Source: Dolichospermum sp. UHCC 0259 | GTDB lineage: Bacteria; Cyanobacteriota; Cyanobacteriia; Cyanobacteriales; Nostocaceae | Length of the DNA stretch: 60,653 bases | Assembly: GCF_009711935.1 (NCBI RefSeq) | Contig: NZ_VIKX01000234.1 | Coordinates: forward strand, 1-60,653 | Reading direction: 5' to 3' | Shown here: one piece after another, positions 9,482 through 18,319 of the stretch | How the letters are laid out: each line of letters opens with the position of its first letter | Position numbering within the stretch: position 1 is the stretch's first letter | Notes under the pieces: model-generated | The model's input: the letters and a program-made list of their open reading frames with translations, nothing else | What the model was told of the DNA's origin: nothing | Database searches by the model: none | Translations under genes and position numbers: made by a program

Positions 9482-10735
9482 ATGGCACTGAAATTAGGGT
9501 TCATTCACCAACGGGTTTGGCGGCTAGGATGTTTGCTACTATTGGTTTTCGGTTTGGTTTGGGGAGGATATGCTCCGTCGGCTTCGGCTTTGACTCCAGA
9601 ACAGAAGTTGGTTTATGAAGTGTGGCGAATTGTTAATCGCTCTTATTTGGATGGGACTTTTAACCATCAAAGCTGGCTTGATGTGCGACAAAAGGCGTTG
9701 AAAGGGCATTTTGCTAATCATGAAGCAGCCTATACTACTATTCAGGCGATGCTGAAGAGTTTGGATGATCCTTTTACCCGCTTTCTTGATCCTGAGAAAT
9801 ATCGCAGTTTGCAGGTTAGCACTTCTGGAGAGTTGACTGGTGTGGGTTTACAAATTACTCTCAATCCCCAAACTGGTGTGTTGGAGGTAATTACACCTAT
9901 TAATAATTCTCCGGCGGATAAGGCGGGTTTAAAATCAGGCGATCGCATTTTGCAGATTGAGGGTTTATCTACAGAGAATCTAACTCTTGATGAGGCGGCG
10001 GCGCAGATGCGTGGATCAAGGGGTAGCGTGGTTACGCTGTTAATTGGTAGGGAAGGAGAACAAGATCAGGAAGTTATCTTGGTACGCGATCGCATTGCTC
10101 TTAATCCTGTTGTTTCTGATTTACGATTATCCCCCCAAGGAACTAAGATTGGTTATCTATCCCTGAGTCAATTTAGTGCCAATGCTGTTACTGAGTTGGC
10201 ACACGCTATTTCTATTTTAGAAAAAAAAGGCGCAGATGCCTATATTCTTGATTTAAGAAATAATCCCGGTGGACTCCTACAAGCGGGAATTGAAACTGCT
10301 CGTTTATGGTTGGACTCTGGAACAATCGTTTACACAGCCAACCGTCAAGGCATTCAGGGAACGTATGAAGCCTTTGGACCGGCTTTAACTACAGATCCTT
10401 TAGTAATTCTCGTTAACAAAGGAACAGCCAGTGCCAGCGAAATTCTCGCGGGGGCATTACAAGATAATCATCGCGCCCAGTTAGTTGGGGAAACGACTTT
10501 TGGTAAGGGTTTAATTCAATCTTTGTTTGAATTATCCGACGGTTCTGGTTTGGCGGTAACAATTGCTAAATATGAAACTCCTAACCATCGAGATATTAAT
10601 AAGTTGGGAATTAAGCCTGATCAAATTGTTCCCCAACCATCACTTAACCGGGAGCAAATCGGTACAAATGCAGATGCTCAATATCAGGCGGCTATCGAAC
10701 TTTTGGGTAAGAAGTTGGTAATGGGTAATGGGTGA
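9482..10735 (+). CDS. ctpA: Carboxyl-terminal processing protease CtpA
   Basis: A 417-residue S41 peptidase that in cyanobacteria trims the C-terminal extension of the photosystem II D1 precursor in the lumen. A signal peptide is clear (hydrophobic LGCLLLLVFGLVWGG, cleavage after APSASA, residue about 36). A PDZ domain lies near residues 110-190 (GVGLQITLNPQ, ITPINNSPADKAGLKSGD). The catalytic Ser is in GTASASEILAGAL and the Lys in TTFGKGLIQSL. Length is normal. Its last about 30 codons (10629-10725) are duplicated at 11991-12087. Confidence 0.96.
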   Translation: MALKLGFIHQRVWRLGCLLLLVFGLVWGGYAPSASALTPEQKLVYEVWRIVNRSYLDGTFNHQSWLDVRQKALKGHFANHEAAYTTIQAMLKSLDDPFTRFLDPEKYRSLQVSTSGELTGVGLQITLNPQTGVLEVITPINNSPADKAGLKSGDRILQIEGLSTENLTLDEAAAQMRGSRGSVVTLLIGREGEQDQEVILVRDRIALNPVVSDLRLSPQGTKIGYLSLSQFSANAVTELAHAISILEKKGADAYILDLRNNPGGLLQAGIETARLWLDSGTIVYTANRQGIQGTYEAFGPALTTDPLVILVNKGTASASEILAGALQDNHRAQLVGETTFGKGLIQSLFELSDGSGLAVTIAKYETPNHRDINKLGIKPDQIVPQPSLNREQIGTNADAQYQAAIELLGKKLVMGNG

Positions 10736-10791
10736 TTGGTAATTGGTGATTGGTAAGAATTTCTTTCCCTGTTCCCTATTTCCTATTCCCT

Positions 10792-10917
10792 TAAAGCTGC
10801 TAAATTCAAGGTTGTGATTTTTTGGTAAGCTTGGTCTATACAGGGTTTACCTCTGAGTTAGCCTGTATTAGCACCGGGGCATAAATAAGTTAAAGTTTGT
10901 GGTGTGAAGCGATCGCT
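10792..10917 (-). pseudogene. Duplicated remnant of a lost gene, copy B1
   Basis: A 126-base segment almost identical (about 95 percent by eye) to 12952-13077. On the minus strand both copies read a Cys-containing stretch (TPQTLTYLCPGANTG) that appears to be a gene fragment. In B1 a stop follows at once (TAA after ANTG); in B2 the frame continues (YLRGKPCIGQAYQKIT). No start codon or full domain is present. I do not recognise the parent family. Confidence 0.5.
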
Positions 10918-10991
10918 CAATAACTTAACACTTTTGAGTGCGATCGCTGATCTTCTAGGTTGGGTTGTTGGCGATGTTGCTGAAGTTATAG

Positions 10992-11120
10992 ATAAATCGG
11001 TTTAGTTGCAGTATTGACTTCAACAATTATCTGTGTGAGATTGGTGCGATTACTAATATCAGTCGCCTGTAACCGTAATTGATAGAAACCATTTTCCAAC
11101 AATGAACCATTTAATTGTAC
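10992..11120 (-). pseudogene. Remnant of an Rhs/YD-repeat-like or cell-surface protein gene
   Basis: On the minus strand this stretch reads without a stop for about 43 codons (LNGSLLENGFYQLRLQATDI, then SNRTNLTQIIVEVNT) and ends at a stop just left of 10992. The pattern 'LLxNGxYxLRLxATDISxRT' resembles segments between Rhs/YD repeats or in large secreted cyanobacterial proteins. Only a fragment remains, with no start codon. It lies between the B1 remnant and the Rpn gene, so the 10736-11153 gap is mostly debris of lost genes plus GGTGATT-type heptamers. Confidence 0.45.
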
Positions 11121-11153
11121 AATTAATATTGTTATGTAACTTTTAATAAAGTT

Positions 11154-11963
11154 GTGAGTTTTGACAACGTTTGCAAACTATTAGCTGAAAAATATCCCCT
11201 TGATTTTGCCCGGTGGTTACTACCAGAAGAACCGCAAGAAATCAAAGTGTTAAAAACTGAATTGAGTATTGAACCAATTCGTGCTGATTTTCTGACATTT
11301 CTCCAAACAGAACATCGAATTTTACATATTGAATTTCAGACCAAGGCAACATCTAACACGCCTATTCCGCTACGAGAGTTAGATTATTATGTCAGGTTAA
11401 CACGCCAATATAAAATTCCTGTCACTCAAGTAGTGATTTTTTTACAAGAAACAAATCATGAAAACGCTTTTATCGAAGCTTATGTGAGTGAAACTACAAC
11501 TCACCACTATCGTGTCATTAGGATGTGGGAACAAGATCCAGCCTTATTTCTCAACAATTTGGCATTATTACCCTTAGCACCGTTAACGCGCACAAATTCA
11601 CCTCAAGGTCTGTTATCACAGATTTCTGAAAATGTTGCTAAAATCGTAGATAGAGAGACTAAACAAGATATTGCCGCTTACACAGAGATTTTAGCCGGTT
11701 TACGGTTTGAGAAAAAGTTGATTCGTCAATTGTTAAGTGAGGAAATTATGCAAGAATCAGTAATTTATCAAGATATTTTACAAAAGGGTGAGCAAAGGAC
11801 AGTTATCCGCCAGCTTAATCGCCGATTTGTCGAGATAGATTTATCATTGCTTAATCGAGTCAGAATGCTAACAGTTGAGAAGTTAGACGATTTAGCAGAA
11901 GCATTGTTAGACTTTTCAGAAGTTGCTGATTTAGTAACTTGGTTAAATCAGCATGAAAATTGA
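11154..11963 (+). CDS. Rpn-family PD-(D/E)XK nuclease with DUF4351 tail
   Basis: A 269-residue protein. The N-terminal half shows the Rpn/transposase-31-type nuclease pattern: IRADFLTFLQTEHRILHIEFQTKA supplies the D...ExQ-type active site. Residues about 225-267 form the DUF4351 tail (RFVEIDLSLLNRVRMLTVEKLDDLAEALLDF in outline). Rpn proteins are DNA endonucleases linked to RecA-independent recombination and, in some reports, to phage defence. GTG 11154 is the likely start. It is flanked by duplicated ctpA-tail sequence, suggesting recent insertion or recombination. Two other Rpn-type genes lie at 26211 and 39858. Confidence 0.8.
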   Translation: MSFDNVCKLLAEKYPLDFARWLLPEEPQEIKVLKTELSIEPIRADFLTFLQTEHRILHIEFQTKATSNTPIPLRELDYYVRLTRQYKIPVTQVVIFLQETNHENAFIEAYVSETTTHHYRVIRMWEQDPALFLNNLALLPLAPLTRTNSPQGLLSQISENVAKIVDRETKQDIAAYTEILAGLRFEKKLIRQLLSEEIMQESVIYQDILQKGEQRTVIRQLNRRFVEIDLSLLNRVRMLTVEKLDDLAEALLDFSEVADLVTWLNQHEN

Positions 11964-11990
11964 TTAATCAGAAATTGTTAATACTTTTTA

Positions 11991-12087
11991 TTCCCCAACC
12001 ATCACTTAACCGGGAACAAATCGGCACAAAGGCAGATGCTCAATATCAAGCGGCTGTAGAACTTTTGAGTAAGAATTTGGTGGCTGG
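11991..12087 (+). pseudogene. Duplicated 3' fragment of ctpA
   Basis: This segment matches 10629-10725, the last about 30 codons of ctpA, at roughly 88 percent identity by eye. It reads PQPSLNREQIGTKADAQYQ in one frame and runs on to a stop near 12133. It has no start and is only a tail. Its position, after the Rpn gene and before the pentapeptide gene, implies that the block 'ctpA tail + remnant' was duplicated and then interrupted. Confidence 0.85.
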
Positions 12088-12135
12088 GAAGGGAGTCTTC
12101 TGTGAGGATGGCTTGGGAGTTGAGGAGGTTTGATT

Positions 12136-12732
12136 ATGAATTGGATTAGGACTGATGATCTGTTGGCTCGATACAACGCTGGAGAGCGTAACTTTGCTGG
12201 AATTTTTTTGGAAGGTAGTGAAATGGCTGGAGTTGATTTGAGTGGAATCGATCTGAGTGATTCTGACTTGGGGGAAATTTATATGGAAGATGTTAACTTC
12301 ACTGGAGCTAATTTCTGTAGCAGTCGCATTGGTCAAGCTGGGTTGATCCGGTGCATCCTCAGAGATGCTGACTTAACCAGGACTAATATGGGTTTTGCTC
12401 ATTTGTCCAGATCTGATTTGACTAATGCCAAGCTTGTTGATGCCTATCTCTCTGGTGCTGACATGGTTGAGACTAACTTGACCGAATCTGACTTGACCAG
12501 AGCCGACTTGGAAGGTGCCAACATGAAGCGGAGTATCTATTACAATACCATTATGCCAGATGGCAGCATCCGCACCACTAATAAATACCTAAATAAGGAG
12601 AATAAGTCTCTGGTTCAGCCAATAAAAACGCCGTCTGAGGAGGGTTTGGGAAGTGGAATCACAATTCCTCGTAGGTTGGTTTGTTCGCGTTGCGGAGCAA
12701 TCGGAACGAAACCCAATATTAACGATATCTAA
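12136..12732 (+). CDS. Pentapeptide-repeat protein with a repeat-derived C-terminus
   Basis: A 198-residue protein with about 20 tandem A(D/N)LxX repeats from residue about 28 to 138 (DLSGIDLSDSDLGE, ANFCSSRIGQA, ADLTRTNMGFAHLSRSDL). They should form a right-handed quadrilateral beta-helix. Function is unknown; some relatives mimic DNA or act as scaffolds. ATG 12136 has a good ribosome site (GGAGG at 12124-12128), so it beats the TTG at 12130. The final about 20 residues (RRLVCSRCGAIGTKPN) are read from a dispersed GTAGGTTGGTTTGTTCG-type palindrome, so the apparent CxxC is probably not a functional zinc site. Confidence 0.85.
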   Translation: MNWIRTDDLLARYNAGERNFAGIFLEGSEMAGVDLSGIDLSDSDLGEIYMEDVNFTGANFCSSRIGQAGLIRCILRDADLTRTNMGFAHLSRSDLTNAKLVDAYLSGADMVETNLTESDLTRADLEGANMKRSIYYNTIMPDGSIRTTNKYLNKENKSLVQPIKTPSEEGLGSGITIPRRLVCSRCGAIGTKPNINDI

Positions 12733-13197
12733 AAGAATTGATAAATATAAATTAACTGTACAAATATTCCCACCATAATATATATATTCACTTTAACAAC
12801 ACCTTGTCTAAATCGAAAAAAGTCTCATTTATAGCTGATTTTCTTACACCGAACTCAGGTGGCTCTTTCCCGTCAACACTTGTAAGTTATTCTCTTACGT
12901 CGAACTAAGGTGGGCGCAGGCCCTGCGCCCCTACTCGTTTTGGATTTCTCGTAAAGCTGCTAAATTTAAGTTGGTGATTTTTTGGTAAGCTTGGCCTATA
13001 CAGGGTTTACCTCTGAGGTAGCCTGTATTAGCACCGGGGCATAAATAAGTTAAAGTTTGTGGTGTGAAGCGATCGCTGATCTTGTAGTTTTATCATTTCT
13101 ATTACCTCTAAACGAGAAAAACCAAGAATTTTACCCGCCCTACCACTACTAATTTCCCCTACTTCTAAATAATGTCATTACATAACCTTCTTTAATT
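12733..13197. other. Gene-free stretch with repeats and duplicated debris
   Basis: This 465-base stretch holds no gene. It contains two copies of a short motif (TCTTACACCGAACTCAGGT near 12849 and TCTTACGTCGAACTAAGGT near 12892), the palindrome GGGCGCAGGCCCTGCGCCC at 12912-12930, and the 126-base remnant B2 (12952-13077). The last 120 bases are AT-rich without recognisable content. Confidence 0.7.
12952..13077 (-). pseudogene. Duplicated remnant of a lost gene, copy B2
   Basis: Nearly identical to 10792-10917. On the minus strand it reads a 3' gene end: TPQTLTYLCPGANTGYLRG, then KPCIGQAYQKITNLNLAALR, ending at a TAG near 12934 inside adjoining sequence. A stop in the same frame lies just upstream (near 13087), so no complete gene exists. 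It seems to be the less decayed copy. Confidence 0.5.
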
Positions 13198-13518
13198 TTA
13201 AAAAGTTTTCTTCCTAAATGCTAGGATATTTCTCCCAAAAAGATTTCGTGATACATCACTGTCTAAGATTTCTAATAACATTTGCATTGCTTTTTGAAAT
13301 TTATTTTTTCCTAATAATAAATCTTGCTTGAGTTCTACAAGAGATTTGCCTTTTCCTTGAGCAATTTTAATATATTCATCAAATTGATTCTTCTCCTTAT
13401 TATTTCTAGAATTAAATCCCCCACAACGATTCAAAAATCTGATAGTTTCTTCCAAATCGTTAGCAATTATTTGTTTTGCATTTTCTATATCTTTAGCTTT
13501 TAAGATCGTGCTGGACAT
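13198..13518 (-). CDS. Hypothetical small protein
   Basis: A 106-residue, mostly helical, basic protein (MSSTILKAKDIENAKQII at the start, QKAMQMLLEILDSDVSRNLF near the end). No family recognised; no membrane segment or metal motif. The ATG at 13518 is the only good start. It sits in an AT-rich, rearranged region next to duplicated debris and could be accessory. Confidence that it is a real gene comes from codon-like composition and length only. Confidence 0.5.
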   Translation of the reverse strand: MSSTILKAKDIENAKQIIANDLEETIRFLNRCGGFNSRNNKEKNQFDEYIKIAQGKGKSLVELKQDLLLGKNKFQKAMQMLLEILDSDVSRNLFGRNILAFRKKTF

Positions 13519-13697
13519 ATTTTTAATCCAATAAGTGAAATAGTAAAAACTCTTACTGATTATACTATATCAGAATTTAGATACTACAATATAATTATTG
13601 GTAAAATTTACGGGCGTATTCCCATAAGCCCGCATTCCTTTCCAATTAGAGATTACATCTAAATCAGGATAGTGGGTTAATAACCCACTTTATAAAA

Positions 13698-15056
13698 CTA
13701 CACATTCAACGGCTTTTTTGTGACAATTGGCGTGTGACTATCACTATTTGCAATTGGTACAGGTGCAATAGTTTCCTTACCTGTAATTAATCTCGCGCCA
13801 CGATTGCGCGTAAAATAACTCCACAACCATTGAATCATCACAACTAACTTATTATCAAATTCAATCAGGAAGTAGATATGAATAAATAACCAGACAAACC
13901 ACGCAAAGAAACCTCTAAGTTTGATAAATCCTAAATCAACAACTGCGGCGTGTTGCCCAATCATTGCTAAACTACCTCTATCCACATATTTGAATTGGGG
14001 TAATGTTTCACCTTTCAACCGTTTTTGAATGAGTCTAGCCACATATTCGCCTTCCTGCATGGCGACTGGTGCAACTCCCGGCAAAGGTTTATCATTTTGA
14101 TGGGCAAAATTTGCTAAGTCACCAACTACGAAAATGTTGGGAAATCCTTTAATACTTAGGTCTGGTTCAACGATAACACGACCAGCGCGATCGCTCTCCA
14201 CTCCCGTCTTCTCTGTCAAAACTTTCCCCATAGGTGAGGCTTTTACACCCGCAGCCCACAACACGGTTTTTGCCGCAATTTCTTTGACATCATCACCTTG
14301 CTTAATCGTCACAATATCATTTTCAATATGTGTTACCAAAGTTTTGGTTTGCACATCCACACCCAAAGCAGTTAAAGATGCTGCCGCTGTGTGGGATAAT
14401 TCGGGGGCAAAAGGGGGAAGAATCCGATCTAAACCTTCTAACAATAAAACTCTGGTTTCTGATGTGTCAATGTTGCGGAAATCTTCTGTCAGGGTTTTAG
14501 TTGCCAATTCAGCGATCGCTCCCGCCAATTCTACCCCAGTTGGACCACCACCAACAATTACAAAAGTTAACAAAGCTTGACGTTTTACCGGATCACTTTC
14601 CTTTTCAGCGGCTTCAAAAGCCATAAAAATCCGCCGACGCATCTCAATTGCATCTTCTACAGTCTTTAAACCCGGTGCAAATTCTTCCCAGTTATCCTTA
14701 CCAAAATAGGAATGCTTCGCCCCTGTAGCCACAATTAATGTATCGTAGGGGACAGATTCTTCGCCTACCATGACATTTTGGGTGGTAGTGTCAATATCAT
14801 TCACCTCACCCAACAGCACCTTTGTATTCTTGCTTTTGCTGAGGACAGCCCGCAAGGGAGAAGAAATATCCGCTGGGGATAAAGCACCTGTAGCGACTTG
14901 GTACAGCAGTGGTTGAAACAGGTGAAAATTGCGTTTATCAATCAACGTGATTTGCACATTAGCCTTAGCCATAGACTTAGCGGCATACAACCCACCAAAA
15001 CCACCACCAATAATCACGACTTGATGAACCGGTTTCTTGTCAGCTAGATCAACCAT
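13698..15056 (-). CDS. Type II NAD(P)H dehydrogenase (NDH-2)
   Basis: A 452-residue single-subunit flavoenzyme passing electrons from NAD(P)H to quinone without pumping protons. The FAD-binding motif is VVIIGGGFGGLYAAK near the N-terminus; a second Rossmann motif for NAD(P)H is VIVGGGPTGVELAGAIAEL; the C-terminal FAD contact is VVGDLANF. A hydrophobic stretch (FFAWFVWLFIHIYFLIEF) near residue 395 is a likely membrane anchor. I start at ATG 15056, which has an upstream GGAAGG; a longer frame from 15101 adds 15 unlikely residues. Cyanobacteria have several paralogues (Ndb proteins) and I cannot say which this is. Confidence 0.9.
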   Translation of the reverse strand: MVDLADKKPVHQVVIIGGGFGGLYAAKSMAKANVQITLIDKRNFHLFQPLLYQVATGALSPADISSPLRAVLSKSKNTKVLLGEVNDIDTTTQNVMVGEESVPYDTLIVATGAKHSYFGKDNWEEFAPGLKTVEDAIEMRRRIFMAFEAAEKESDPVKRQALLTFVIVGGGPTGVELAGAIAELATKTLTEDFRNIDTSETRVLLLEGLDRILPPFAPELSHTAAASLTALGVDVQTKTLVTHIENDIVTIKQGDDVKEIAAKTVLWAAGVKASPMGKVLTEKTGVESDRAGRVIVEPDLSIKGFPNIFVVGDLANFAHQNDKPLPGVAPVAMQEGEYVARLIQKRLKGETLPQFKYVDRGSLAMIGQHAAVVDLGFIKLRGFFAWFVWLFIHIYFLIEFDNKLVVMIQWLWSYFTRNRGARLITGKETIAPVPIANSDSHTPIVTKKPLNV

Positions 15057-15151
15057 AAAAAATATTTCCTTCCATAACAGGGCTGTAACTATTCTTAACA
15101 AATTTGTATCAAAATTATCACAATTATTTCTGTTTATCTTGAACTTCTTAA

Positions 15152-16330
<1,179 letters not shown>

Positions 16331-16392
16331 TTTTTGGTAATTGGTAATTGGTAATTCTTTACCTTTTACCAAATTCTTTTTCCCCTGCCCTA

Positions 16393-17259
16393 TCATATCC
16401 CCAGGTGATTTTGCAATGCTTGACGCATTTCGTTGACGGGGACTGTTTCTTGTTGTAACCAAATTTTTAAAGCTGCTGCACCTTGTTGGACAAGCATTTC
16501 TAAACCATCAATAATAATTGCTCCTTGTTTTTCTGCCAACTGCAAAAATTTGGTAGGTTTAGGAATATAAATTAAATCATAGACAATGGCATCACCAGGC
16601 AAATAACCAATTTCTTGGCTACTTAATGGCGATTCTTCCATATAAGGATACATTCCAATTGGGGTTGTATTTACTAATAAGTTAGCTTGGTGAAGTAGGT
16701 TCGGTAATTCTTGCCATTCATGTACCTGAAATTTATCTGCAAAGGGTGAATTTTGCCAACTTTGATGAAATGCTTGTAATTTCTGTAAATTCCGCCCGAC
16801 AACATGAATTTCTGCAAAACCGAGTTGAATACAACCAGCAACCACAGCCCTCGCAGCCCCACCATTCCCTAAAATTACCGCTTTTTTCTGACTCCAATCT
16901 TGATGATATGTTGTTTGTAATGGGGCAATAAATCCTTCCACGTCTGTATTTGTCCCTACCCATTTATCACCTTGACGAGTGACAGTGTTCACTGCACCGA
17001 TAGCTTGGGCGACAGGGGAAATTTCGGATAATAAGGGTAATATTGCTTGTTTATGGGGAATTGTAATGCTAAATCCTACTACACCAATACTAGCAAAACC
17101 TGCGATCGCACTCTCCAAATTCTCCGGTGCAATAGGAAAAGGCAAATATACATAATCTAATCCCAGTTTAGCTAAAGCCGCATTGTGCATCAATGGAGAA
17201 AGGGAATGTGACACAGGATGTCCAATCACTCCCAAAAGTTGCGTTTTTCCAGTAATCAT
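16393..17259 (-). CDS. aroE: Shikimate dehydrogenase
   Basis: A 288-residue NADP-dependent enzyme reducing 3-dehydroshikimate in the chorismate pathway. The substrate-binding pattern HPVSHSLSPLMHNAAL is at residues 13-28, the catalytic Lys-Asp pair in ITIPHKQAI and NTDVEGFI, and the cofactor loop in AVILGNGGAARAVV. Length is typical. It converges with ilvC across about 60 bases containing GGTAATT heptamers, and is divergent from the hydrolase gene. Confidence 0.95.
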   Translation of the reverse strand: MITGKTQLLGVIGHPVSHSLSPLMHNAALAKLGLDYVYLPFPIAPENLESAIAGFASIGVVGFSITIPHKQAILPLLSEISPVAQAIGAVNTVTRQGDKWVGTNTDVEGFIAPLQTTYHQDWSQKKAVILGNGGAARAVVAGCIQLGFAEIHVVGRNLQKLQAFHQSWQNSPFADKFQVHEWQELPNLLHQANLLVNTTPIGMYPYMEESPLSSQEIGYLPGDAIVYDLIYIPKPTKFLQLAEKQGAIIIDGLEMLVQQGAAALKIWLQQETVPVNEMRQALQNHLGI

Positions 17260-17351
17260 TTTTATGAGTTGTCAGTTGTTAGTGGTCAGTTGTCCGTTGT
17301 TAAATAATTTAATTTACAATTATTCACAGTAACTTAATATTTCTTCGCAAT

Positions 17352-18254
17352 ATGCAAACAAGTATCACTCCTTCTACAAATCCGATTCCTGGTCAATATT
17401 GGCAATGGCGCGGACACAACGTATACTACGTCCAAGCAGGAGAACAACACCTTCAGTGTCCACCCTTACTATTAGTACATGGTTTTGGTGCTTCCACAGA
17501 CCATTGGCGCAAGAATATCACAGAATTGAGTGCAGATTTCCAAGTATTTGCCATTGACCTATTAGGATTTGGGCGTTCCGCAAAACCTAATTTACAGTAT
17601 AGCGGTGACTTGTGGCACGACCAACTCCATGATTTTATCAGTGAAGTCATCGGTCAAAAGACCATTTTAGCAGGTAATTCTTTAGGTGGTTACGCTTGTT
17701 TATGCGTTGCTTCCCAACGTCCTGATAGTGCAGCAGGTGTAGTATTACTTAATAGTGCTGGACCATTTTCTCAACCAGAAAATCAAATTCAACCTTCTAT
17801 AAATCCTCTGCAAAAAGTTTTAGGAAAAACTGTGACATGGTTTTTTAAACAACGGTTAGCGCAATCCTTATTATTTCAATATACTCGCCAAAAGTGGGTA
17901 ATTCGTCGCACCTTAGAAAAAGTTTATCTGGATAAAAGTGCAATAACAGATCAATTAGTAGCAGAAATTCAACGTCCAGCTTTTGACAAAGGGGCGTTAG
18001 ATGTATTTGTTTCCGTTTTTAGTAGTCCTCAAGGGGCGAAAGTTGATATTTTACTCAAACAATTAACTTGTCCATTATTGTTACTATGGGGAGAAGCAGA
18101 TCCTTGGATGAAAGCGCGAGAACGTTCCCAAAAATTCCATGAATATTATCCTCAATTAACCGAATATTTTCTCACAGCCGGTCATTGTCCCCATGATGAA
18201 ATTCCTCAACAAGTAAATTCACATTTACGTGACTGGGTAATTAGTTTAAGCTGA
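17352..18254 (+). CDS. Alpha/beta hydrolase
   Basis: A 300-residue alpha/beta-fold hydrolase. The oxyanion-hole motif is LLLVHGFGASTDHWR (about residues 40-54), the nucleophile elbow AGNSLGGYACL (Ser near residue 109), the acid in LLLWGEADPWM, and the His in TAGHCPHDEIP. It resembles the cyanobacterial hydrolases close to plant chloroplast alpha/beta hydrolases (pheophytinase-like group), but the substrate cannot be read from sequence. Soluble, no signal peptide. Confidence 0.85.
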   Translation: MQTSITPSTNPIPGQYWQWRGHNVYYVQAGEQHLQCPPLLLVHGFGASTDHWRKNITELSADFQVFAIDLLGFGRSAKPNLQYSGDLWHDQLHDFISEVIGQKTILAGNSLGGYACLCVASQRPDSAAGVVLLNSAGPFSQPENQIQPSINPLQKVLGKTVTWFFKQRLAQSLLFQYTRQKWVIRRTLEKVYLDKSAITDQLVAEIQRPAFDKGALDVFVSVFSSPQGAKVDILLKQLTCPLLLLWGEADPWMKARERSQKFHEYYPQLTEYFLTAGHCPHDEIPQQVNSHLRDWVISLS

Positions 18255-18258
18255 TAAG

Positions 18259-18290
18259 ATCCCCGACTTCTCTAAGAAGTCGGGGATCTG
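18259..18290. terminator. GATCCCCGACTTCT palindrome, likely bidirectional terminator
   Basis: A near-perfect hairpin (GATCCCCGACTTCT / AGAAGTCGGGGATC) lies between two convergent genes. The same palindrome recurs at 21784-21815, also between convergent genes. It is a dispersed cyanobacterial repeat that could end transcription from both sides; there is no strong T tract. Confidence 0.6.
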
Positions 18291-18319
18291 ACCCTTGCAA
18301 TGTTATATAAAATATTGGC

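Noticed and set aside
12669-12732. Zinc ribbon at the C-terminus of the pentapeptide protein
   Set aside because: Only one CxxC is present and the segment is encoded by a dispersed palindromic repeat.
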